Assembly (NCBI GenBank): GCA_038241115.1
Contig: JBBRGA010000058.1
Coordinates: forward strand, 1 to 20,490
Direction: 5' to 3'
Origin: JANYJJ01 sp038241115
GTDB taxonomy: Bacteria; Pseudomonadota; Gammaproteobacteria; Burkholderiales; Burkholderiaceae_C
DNA length: 20,490 nucleotides
The first letter of the stretch is position 1; each line of letters opens with the position of its first letter. The notes under the pieces were generated by a model. The model made no database searches. It was not told the origin of the DNA and worked only from the letters and a program-made list of their open reading frames with translations. The position numbers and the translations under genes were made by a program. This document shows positions 15,467 to 20,490 of this stretch, piece after piece.

Positions 15467-15508
15467 TCCGCTGGCTGCACGTGGACGCGCCATCGTGATC
15501 CGCTGGCT
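15463..15508 (+). repeat. 14-bp direct repeat at the DUF2905 start
   Basis: GTGATCCGCTGGCT occurs at 15463-15476 and again at 15495-15508, 32 bases apart. The first copy overlaps the methyltransferase stop codon; the second is the start of the DUF2905 gene. The first copy opens an 11-codon frame (GTG to TGA 15496-15498) that ends overlapping the second GTG. Confidence 0.85.
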
Positions 15509-15689
15509 CGTGGTGATTTTCCTGGCGCTGCTGATCTTCAGCAACCTGCACAAATGGCTGGAAAAGATCGGGCTGGGCAGGCTCCCGGGCGACTTCAGAT
15601 TTCGCTTGTTCGGCCGCGAGTTTTTCATCCCCATCACGAGCGCGGTGGTGCTCAGCACGGTGGTGATGCTGCTCACGCGGCTGGTTTGA
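15495..15689 (+). CDS. DUF2905 family small membrane protein
   Basis: A 64-residue protein read from GTG 15495 (IRWLVVIFLALLIFSNLHK). It has two hydrophobic segments, about residues 2-16 and 45-62, joined by WLEKIGLGRLPGDFRFRLFGREFFIPIT, the DUF2905 signature with its GRLPGDF motif. The length is normal for the family. It is a predicted inner-membrane protein of unknown function. The frame is open upstream to 15435, but that part overlaps the methyltransferase and lacks similarity to the family. The same start sequence occurs 32 bases upstream, overlapping the methyltransferase stop. Confidence 0.85.
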   Translation: MIRWLVVIFLALLIFSNLHKWLEKIGLGRLPGDFRFRLFGREFFIPITSAVVLSTVVMLLTRLV

Positions 15690-15712
15690 AAGCAGCACTT
15701 CCTTTCTACAAT
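15686..15712 (+). promoter_or_regulatory. Predicted promoter for the small exported protein
   Basis: TTGAAA (15686-15691) and TACAAT (15707-15712) are separated by 15 bases, shorter than the ideal 17. The TACAAT box is followed by a 33-base leader ending in an AAGGA ribosome-binding site before ATG 15746. The -35 box overlaps the DUF2905 stop. Confidence 0.5.
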
Positions 15713-15745
15713 CCGCTCAGCTTTTTTGCCCATCCAAGGACCGTC

Positions 15746-16171
15746 ATGAAACTTTCTCGCTTTGCGCATGCATTCGCTTTGATCGGCGCTTTTTCGGCCT
15801 TTGCGGCTTATGCGGCTCCTGCCGCTTACCTGACGGTCGATCAATCTACCGAGAGCGTGATGAGCGCGGCGACGGCCAAGGCGGCGTGGGCCGGTCAGTT
15901 CTCGGCCAAGATGGTCAAGTTGTATCCGGTGAAGCAATGGGGTTTTGCCACTGAAGTGGAGGGCGGCTTTGACGACGCCAAGGTTTGCGTCATCACCGCG
16001 CGCGCCATGATGTTGCCGCGTGCCGGCAAGGTGTTGCAGTTCAAGCCCGCAAAAATGGCCACGGCATTCGGCTCTCAGGCCGGCGCGACTCAAGCGCAGT
16101 GCCAGGCTTTGGGCAAAGCCAAGTTAGACGAAGCGGTGAAGGCGCTCGGCGCCAGTCTGCTGGCGCAGTAA
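15746..16171 (+). CDS. Small exported protein of unknown function
   Basis: A 141-residue protein with a clear Sec signal peptide: MKLSRFAHAFALIGAFSAFA, with cleavage likely after AYA (about residue 23). I do not recognise the family. The mature part is about 118 residues, with an alpha/beta look: a helix near STESVMSAATAKAAW, a strand GFATEVEGGFDDAKVCVITARAMMLP, and a C-terminal Ala/Leu helix. Two cysteines (in KVCVIT and AQCQAL) could form a disulfide in the periplasm. AAGGA five bases before ATG 15746 fixes the start, and a promoter candidate lies just upstream, so it is probably its own transcription unit. The convergent cyclic-nucleotide-binding gene ends 46 bases downstream. Confidence 0.8.
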   Translation: MKLSRFAHAFALIGAFSAFAAYAAPAAYLTVDQSTESVMSAATAKAAWAGQFSAKMVKLYPVKQWGFATEVEGGFDDAKVCVITARAMMLPRAGKVLQFKPAKMATAFGSQAGATQAQCQALGKAKLDEAVKALGASLLAQ

Positions 16172-16210
16172 TCACAACAGGCACAAAAGGAAGTAAGAGC
16201 CGGCCGGCAA

Positions 16211-16228
16211 AGCAGGCTCAGGCCTGCT
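16211..16228. repeat. Short inverted repeat between convergent genes
   Basis: AGCAGG (16211-16216) and CCTGCT (16223-16228) flank a 6-base loop that includes the stop codon of the minus-strand gene. There is no T-run on either side, so it is at best a weak terminator or pausing element. Confidence 0.25.
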
Positions 16229-16919
16229 GCGTCGATTCGGGCGACATGCTTTGCCGCTCGACCCGGTCAACGTCGCTGCTCAAGCGGCTGACCAACAAAT
16301 CGATCAAGTGAAAGCCGAACGTCGGGTTCTCGAAGTACAGCTGCTTGACGGTGGATTCGTGAATTTCCAGCACCGTGCAGTCGGTGGTGCATTGCACGGT
16401 GTGCGTGCGGATGTGGGTGGGTGAAAACAGCGCAATTTCACCGAACACGCGGCCGGTTTCCAGTGGCGTGCCGATGTCTGCCAGCGTCATCTCGCCGTCC
16501 ACCAGCAAAAAGAGTTGGTCTGCGTGATCGCCTTTGCTGAACAGCACATGACCGGCCTTGTATTTTTTGGCCTGCATGTAAGGCTTGAGCCACAGGCCAG
16601 CCATGTTGGAGTCGCCCGCCGCCCGCTTCACGCGCCGCGTCAACCGACTCGCCTCGAGTGCGCGGTAGACGTTGATCGGCAAGAGCACAGCAGACACCAC
16701 GCAGGAAATGATCGACGGGTGCAGCACGCCGTAACCCAGCAGCGCCACGCTGGCCCCAGCCGCCAGCCAGCGCAGAGTCACCATCGGCCGGACCAGATAA
16801 CCGGCCACGCTCAAAAGCACACTCAACATTAAAAACAGGTGCGCCGCGAGCTGCTGGTGTGACGCCACCATCGAGTTGAGCAGCGCGGTGGCTTCGGCAG
16901 TGAGTTGAGTCAGAGGCAC
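16218..16919 (-). CDS. Membrane-anchored cyclic nucleotide-binding domain protein (Popeye-like layout)
   Basis: A 233-residue protein with three hydrophobic segments (about residues 24-43, 48-66, 69-88), a basic linker (RLTRRVKR) and a CRP-like cyclic-nucleotide-binding domain (about 108-215). The domain starts YKAGHVLFSKGDHADQLFLLVDGEMTL and has a good phosphate-binding cassette, FGEIALFSPTHIRTHTV, with Glu161 and Arg171 placed to hold the ribose and phosphate. There is no DNA-binding HTH after it. Three membrane helices followed by this domain resembles the order in eukaryotic Popeye proteins; homology is not claimed. GTG 16919 is preferred because AAGGAA lies 5 bases upstream; TTG 16937 has no such site. 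The gene is divergent from the cyclase-STAND gene, 185 bases apart, which suggests a shared signal. Confidence 0.85.
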   Translation of the reverse strand: MPLTQLTAEATALLNSMVASHQQLAAHLFLMLSVLLSVAGYLVRPMVTLRWLAAGASVALLGYGVLHPSIISCVVSAVLLPINVYRALEASRLTRRVKRAAGDSNMAGLWLKPYMQAKKYKAGHVLFSKGDHADQLFLLVDGEMTLADIGTPLETGRVFGEIALFSPTHIRTHTVQCTTDCTVLEIHESTVKQLYFENPTFGFHLIDLLVSRLSSDVDRVERQSMSPESTQQA

Positions 16920-17023
16920 GGTCTTTCCTTGCTGCAACAGGCTTCATGCCCGCAGTAGTTTTGGGCCTTTGATGCAGCTTAACTCTCGCCCGCGTCATCG
17001 CTCATAGGGGTTCCGGATTGACA

Positions 17024-17067
17024 CCGCGCGCGATTACATTCGGGTTCGAGCAAATTCGCGCGCGCGG
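17024..17067 (+). repeat. Long-armed GC inverted repeat upstream of the cyclase-STAND gene
   Basis: CCGCGCGCG (17024-17032) can pair with CGCGCGCGG (17059-17067) around a 26-base loop, in the leader of the cyclase-STAND gene, ending 37 bases before ATG 17105. A perfect TTGACA lies just left, at 17018-17023, but no good -10 sits 16-18 bases from it. The structure could be regulatory or a simple CG-alternating tract. Confidence 0.45.
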
Positions 17068-17104
17068 GTCGCTGCAGCGCAACCTCACAGAGCCAATACG
17101 CAAG

Positions 17105-19927
17105 ATGCAAACACGTGCGCTGCTGCTCACCGATGTGGTGGGCAGCACCCAACTGTCAGAGCTACTCGGCGACGCCGCCATGGCGACGGTGTGGTCCGCA
17201 CACGACCGCGCCGCTCGAGATTTGCTGCCGCTGCACCGCGGCCTGGAAATCGACAAAACCGACGGCATGCTGTTGCTGTTTGAAGCGGCCCATGACGCGG
17301 TGACTTACGCCTTGGCCTATCACCGCGCCTTGGCAGTGTTGACGGTGCCGCTACAGGCCCGCGCCGGCTTGCACGTCGGTGCCGTCATCTTGCGTGAGAA
17401 CAACGCCGCTGACGTCGCGCGCGGTGCCAAGCCGCTGGAGGTAGACGGCTTGGCCAAACCGATGGCCGCGCGCGTCATGTCGCTGGCGCTGGGCGGCCAA
17501 ACCCTGCTCACCGAGCAAGCCGTGGCCCACGTGCAATTGCAAACCGGTCTCGGCGGCGAACTGAAAATCCAGTCGCACGGCCACTGGCTGCTGAAAGGCA
17601 TTGCCGACCCGATCGAGCTTTTTGAGGTCGGCGCGCCCGACGCCACCTTCACGCTGCCGCCCGACTCGGACAAAGTTCACCGCGTGATACGCAACCAGGC
17701 CGGCTGGGTGGGCGTGAAGGAAATTGCCAACAACCTGCCGCAGCAAACCACTTCCTTCCTGGGCCGCGAGCGCGAGCAAACGGAAGTGAAAGCCTTGCTC
17801 GGCAAAACGTGTCTGATCACGTTGCTGGGCATGGGCGGTTTGGGCAAAACGCGCCTGTCATTGCAAGTTGCCGCAGGCCTGATGGCCGATTTTCCTGACG
17901 GGGTCTGGTTCATCGATCTCTCGCCCATCCGCGACGAAGCGCTGGTGGTCAGCGAAGTGGCTCAGGTATTGGGCGTGCGCGAAGAGCCTGACCGCAGTTT
18001 GTTGCACAGCGTGAGCGCGCACCTCAAGTCTCGCCGCTGCCTGCTGATCTTTGACAACTGCGAGCACCTCGTCCAAGCCGCTGCCGACCTGGTCAACGCT
18101 TTGCTGCGCGCCGCCCCTCAATTGCGTGTGATCGCGTCCAGCCGCGAGGCCTTGCGCATCCCCGGCGAGCAGGCTTATCCGGTGCATCCGCTGCCGGTGC
18201 CGGGGCGCGGTGACAGCCTGGAAATGCTGACGCAGTCGCCCGCCGTGCGTTTGTTTGTCGAACGTGCGCAGCAGCACAAACCCAGCTTCGTGTTGAACGC
18301 GCGCGAAGCGCAGGCCGTGGCCGAACTGGTGTCGCGCCTGGAAGGCATTCCGCTGGCGCTGGAGCTGGCTGCCGCGCGCGTGCGGTCGCTCACGGTGACC
18401 GAGATCAACACCCGCCTGACCGACCGCTACAAGCTGCTCACCGGCGGCGGTCGGGTGTTGCAAGCGCGTCAGCAAACCTTGCGCGCGCTGGTCGATTGGT
18501 CGTACGAGTTGCTCAATGATCATGAGCAAACATTGCTGCGGCGGTTGAGCGTGTTCGCCGGCGGCTTTGATCTGGCCGCGGCCGAGCACGTGTGCGGCGA
18601 CGACCCCTTGTCGCCCGACGATGTGCTGGATTTGCTCACTTCGCTGATCGAAAAATCCATCGTCATGCTGGAAGAACGCGAAGACACCGCGCGCTATCGC
18701 ATGCTGGAAACGATCCGCGACTACGCCCTCGAAAAAGCCCAGCTCAGCGGTGCGACGCAGGCCATCGCGGCGCGCCACTGCGACCACTACGCGGCCTTGG
18801 CGGCCGAAGCCAACCGAGGCCTGAAAGGCCCGGACCAAGCCGCTTGGTTGTGGCGCCTGGAGGTCGAGCTCGACAACATTCGCGCTGCCATGGCCGTCAC
18901 CTTGATCGGCGGCGTGGACGCTTTCATCGCCGTGAAAATGAGCGTGCGCATGTTGAGCTTTTGGATGCTGCGCGGCTACATCAAAGAAGGCCGCCGCTTC
19001 GTCAAGGCCGCCTTGGAGCTGCCCGCCATTCAAACGTCTGACCTCGCACAAGGACACGCGCTTTACGTGAGCGCCTGTCTGGCCACCAGCCAAAGCGACC
19101 ACACCGAGGCGCGCGCCATTTTGGAAATTTGCCTCGGCCTGCGCCGCCGTTTGGGCAATGCGGTGGACATCGCCGCCACGCTGTCGACGTTGTCGCTGGC
19201 GCGCTTGCAAGCCGGTGATGCCAACGGCGCCGCTTTGGCCGAGCAAGAGGCCTTGCAGATATTTCGCGCTCAGGGTGACCGTTTGGGCGAGTCCATCGGC
19301 TTGCTGCACTTGGGCGAGATTGCTCTGGTGCAGGGCGACGACGCGCAGGCGCAGACGCATCTGGCGGCTTGCCTGACGATTGCGCGCGAGATCAAGAACC
19401 AGGAAATTGAGGGTGCTTGCCAATTGGCGCAGGGCGAGGCCTGTTTTGCCAGCGGTGACGCCACAGAAGCGCGACGCTGGTTCAGCCGCTCACTCACGGT
19501 GTGCTGCGAGGCCGCGGACAAGCGCGGCGAGGCCAACGCCGTCTGGTGGCTGGGAAAAACAGACCTGCAAACGGCCGACATCGCGTCTGCCCGAAAACGG
19601 CTTGGCGAGGCGCTGGCGGCGTTTCGCGTGTTCGACATGCGCGAAGAAATGCTGGGTTGCCTGGAAGACCACGCCGCGCTCATCGGCGCGGATGGTCACA
19701 TCGAAGCGGCAGTTCAACTGGCCGCAGCCGCCTCTGGCTCCAGGCACCGGCTTAACCTGGTGCGTGACGCGCGTTCCGAGGCGGCTTGGCAAACGCATTT
19801 GGCCGACTGGCGCGCGAGGCTGCAAGCCGAGGCGTTTGACGAGGCCTGGCACGACGGCAGCGAATGGACGGTGGACGACGCCGTGCAAAGCGCGTTGGCA
19901 AAGCAGCAGGAATCGGCGCTGGCTTGA
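17105..19927 (+). CDS. Class III nucleotide cyclase-like domain fused to STAND ATPase and TPR-like region
   Basis: A 940-residue soluble signalling protein. Residues 1-175 resemble a class III adenylate/guanylate cyclase: LLLTDVVGSTQLSELLG (metal Asp10), EIDKTDGMLLLF (Lys51, Asp53), RAGLHVGAV and GLAKPMAARVMSLA (Arg123). Where active cyclases have an Asn four residues before this Arg, Pro119 stands. After NLPQQTTSFLGRE (210-222) comes an NB-ARC/AfsR-like STAND ATPase: Walker A GMGGLGKTR (242-250), Walker B LLIFDNCEHL (313-322), ASSREALRIPGE (344-355), GIPLALELAA (414-423) and TLRALVDWSYELL (458-470). Residues about 580-900 are helical repeats, TPR-like. No LuxR-type HTH follows. ATG 17105 is the likely start; the frame reaches TTG 17018, whose extra 29 residues look non-coding. 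Confidence 0.9.
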   Translation: MQTRALLLTDVVGSTQLSELLGDAAMATVWSAHDRAARDLLPLHRGLEIDKTDGMLLLFEAAHDAVTYALAYHRALAVLTVPLQARAGLHVGAVILRENNAADVARGAKPLEVDGLAKPMAARVMSLALGGQTLLTEQAVAHVQLQTGLGGELKIQSHGHWLLKGIADPIELFEVGAPDATFTLPPDSDKVHRVIRNQAGWVGVKEIANNLPQQTTSFLGREREQTEVKALLGKTCLITLLGMGGLGKTRLSLQVAAGLMADFPDGVWFIDLSPIRDEALVVSEVAQVLGVREEPDRSLLHSVSAHLKSRRCLLIFDNCEHLVQAAADLVNALLRAAPQLRVIASSREALRIPGEQAYPVHPLPVPGRGDSLEMLTQSPAVRLFVERAQQHKPSFVLNAREAQAVAELVSRLEGIPLALELAAARVRSLTVTEINTRLTDRYKLLTGGGRVLQARQQTLRALVDWSYELLNDHEQTLLRRLSVFAGGFDLAAAEHVCGDDPLSPDDVLDLLTSLIEKSIVMLEEREDTARYRMLETIRDYALEKAQLSGATQAIAARHCDHYAALAAEANRGLKGPDQAAWLWRLEVELDNIRAAMAVTLIGGVDAFIAVKMSVRMLSFWMLRGYIKEGRRFVKAALELPAIQTSDLAQGHALYVSACLATSQSDHTEARAILEICLGLRRRLGNAVDIAATLSTLSLARLQAGDANGAALAEQEALQIFRAQGDRLGESIGLLHLGEIALVQGDDAQAQTHLAACLTIAREIKNQEIEGACQLAQGEACFASGDATEARRWFSRSLTVCCEAADKRGEANAVWWLGKTDLQTADIASARKRLGEALAAFRVFDMREEMLGCLEDHAALIGADGHIEAAVQLAAAASGSRHRLNLVRDARSEAAWQTHLADWRARLQAEAFDEAWHDGSEWTVDDAVQSALAKQQESALA

Positions 19928-19978
19928 AGACGGGTTGAGCGGGCCCGCCTGGTTTGCTGACCTAACCGCTGCGCCATG

Positions 19979-20007
19979 AAAAAACGCCGCTGGATGCGGC
20001 GTTTTTT
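19979..20007. terminator. Bidirectional intrinsic terminator
   Basis: A perfect 12-bp stem, AAAAAACGCCGC (19979-19990) with GCGGCGTTTTTT (19996-20007), closes a TGGAT loop. GC core plus a T-run on both strands makes it a rho-independent terminator in either direction. It lies 51 bases after the cyclase-STAND stop and 19 bases after (on the minus strand) the PEP-CTERM stop, serving both convergent genes. Confidence 0.92.
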
Positions 20008-20025
20008 GTTGTGTGCGGCTGAGGC

Positions 20026-20490
20026 TCAGTTCGCGCGGCGACGGCGGGCCACGAAGGCCACGCCGGCCAGGCCAGCCAACATCAACGCGTAGGTTTCGGG
20101 TTCGGGAATGGCTTGAGTGAACGTCACCGTTGGGCTGGTTGCCGAAAAACCGCACGTATCGTTGTTATTCGAAGGGTTTTGATTCTTGTCGCAGATCTGA
20201 GTATTCCCTGGCCTGAGTCCGTAATTTACGGTCGTCGTGTTGCCACTAAAGCTGAGAGAAAACTGGTAAGGGGTGATGTTGATACGACTGTTATTGATAG
20301 TCCCCCGAACGCCTGATGAAAAACCGTCGCTCAAAACACCAGTGAGCTTGGTAATTCCGTTCTGTGTGAGTAAATTCACCGACAGAACGAGAGGCGTTGT
20401 GGATGCAGTGAAATCAAGCTGCTGCAAGGTCGCTTTAGCTGGGTCGTCCTTGTCATAAAAAAACAGAGTCGCCGAGGTAATCGAAAATGC
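20026..20490 (-). CDS. PEP-CTERM sorting domain protein, 5' end outside window
   Basis: The last 154 codons of an exported surface protein. The frame is open to the window edge (20490), so the start and signal peptide are missing; an internal TTG at 20427 is not a true start. The C terminus is a textbook PEP-CTERM signal: PEPETYALML, a hydrophobic span LAGLAGVAFVA and a basic RRRRAN end, recognised by exosortase/EpsH systems in Gram-negative bacteria that make exopolysaccharide. The visible ectodomain is Ser/Thr/Asn-rich beta-type sequence with two cysteines (QICDKNQN and DTCGF). Codon use and composition here are more AT-rich than the rest of the window, which is common for such surface proteins. 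The exosortase itself is not in the window. Confidence 0.9.
   Translation of the reverse strand, partial: AFSITSATLFFYDKDDPAKATLQQLDFTASTTPLVLSVNLLTQNGITKLTGVLSDGFSSGVRGTINNSRINITPYQFSLSFSGNTTTVNYGLRPGNTQICDKNQNPSNNNDTCGFSATSPTVTFTQAIPEPETYALMLAGLAGVAFVARRRRAN

Noticed and set aside
14639..16093. A 484-codon minus-strand open frame across the methyltransferase, DUF2905 and exported-protein genes
   Set aside because: It is antisense to three well supported genes and has no recognisable motif.
16211..16228. AGCAGG/CCTGCT repeat as an intrinsic terminator
   Set aside because: The stem is short and no T-run follows on either strand; kept only as a low-confidence repeat.
17018..17040. TTGACA (17018) with TACATT (17035) as a promoter
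   Set aside because: The spacing is only 11 bases, too short for a sigma70 promoter.
17858..19423. A 521-codon open frame on the minus strand inside the cyclase-STAND gene
   Set aside because: It is antisense to clear STAND motifs and has His/Gln/Arg-rich low-complexity translation, as expected from a shadow frame in GC-rich DNA.
1..20490. CRISPR arrays, tRNA genes, insertion sequences or phage genes
   Set aside because: No spaced repeats of the right size, no tRNA-like T-loop/CCA arrangement and no transposase or integrase motifs were seen in any frame.

Overview
The window is high-GC bacterial DNA with a densely packed, chromosomal, housekeeping-type gene layout. Gene content (GlmU, PyrC, TtcA, FolB with a pteridine-reductase-like SDR, MidA-type methyltransferase, DUF3025, DUF6279 and DUF4136 lipoproteins, RNase P RNA, a PEP-CTERM protein) and the TACAAT-like -10 boxes point to Betaproteobacteria, order Burkholderiales, probably Comamonadaceae. 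This assignment is an inference from family recognition, not a database match. No insertion sequence, phage gene, tRNA or CRISPR array was seen.

Layout. 1-1322 (+): the end of an M20 amidohydrolase, then a DUF2817 (M14-like) peptidase. 1350-2837 (-): a carotenoid oxygenase, divergent from pyrC. 2899-5830 (+): a tightly overlapped run pyrC, NYN-LOTUS protein, DUF3025 protein (ATGA and TTGA junctions). 5838-6246 (+): rnpB, whose -10 box contains the DUF3025 stop codon, followed by a Bcr/CflA efflux pump that probably starts at TTG 6298. 7590-8888 (+): an exported alpha-carbonic anhydrase with a long low-complexity N-terminal region. 8940-10343 (-): glmU, head-to-head with a DUF6279 lipoprotein so that the two start codons overlap. 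11261-11309: a 7-nt tandem repeat between convergent genes. 14281 down to 11336 (-): a four-gene run, pteridine reductase-like SDR, folB, ttcA, DUF4136 lipoprotein. 14300-16171 (+): MidA-like methyltransferase, DUF2905 protein and a small exported protein.

The right end is the most interesting part. A membrane-anchored cyclic-nucleotide-binding protein (16218-16919, -) is divergent from a 940-residue protein (17105-19927, +) that fuses a class III nucleotide cyclase-like domain to a STAND ATPase and a TPR-like tail. The cyclase domain keeps both candidate metal aspartates but seems to lack the transition-state Asn, while its neighbour keeps a good cyclic-nucleotide phosphate-binding cassette. 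Together they look like an uncharacterised nucleotide-signalling pair. A bidirectional terminator separates the fusion gene from a convergent, window-truncated PEP-CTERM protein.

Functional links: the SDR and FolB both belong to pterin/folate metabolism; PyrC supplies pyrimidine synthesis; GlmU makes UDP-GlcNAc. The other neighbours seem to be linked by compact packing rather than by shared pathway.
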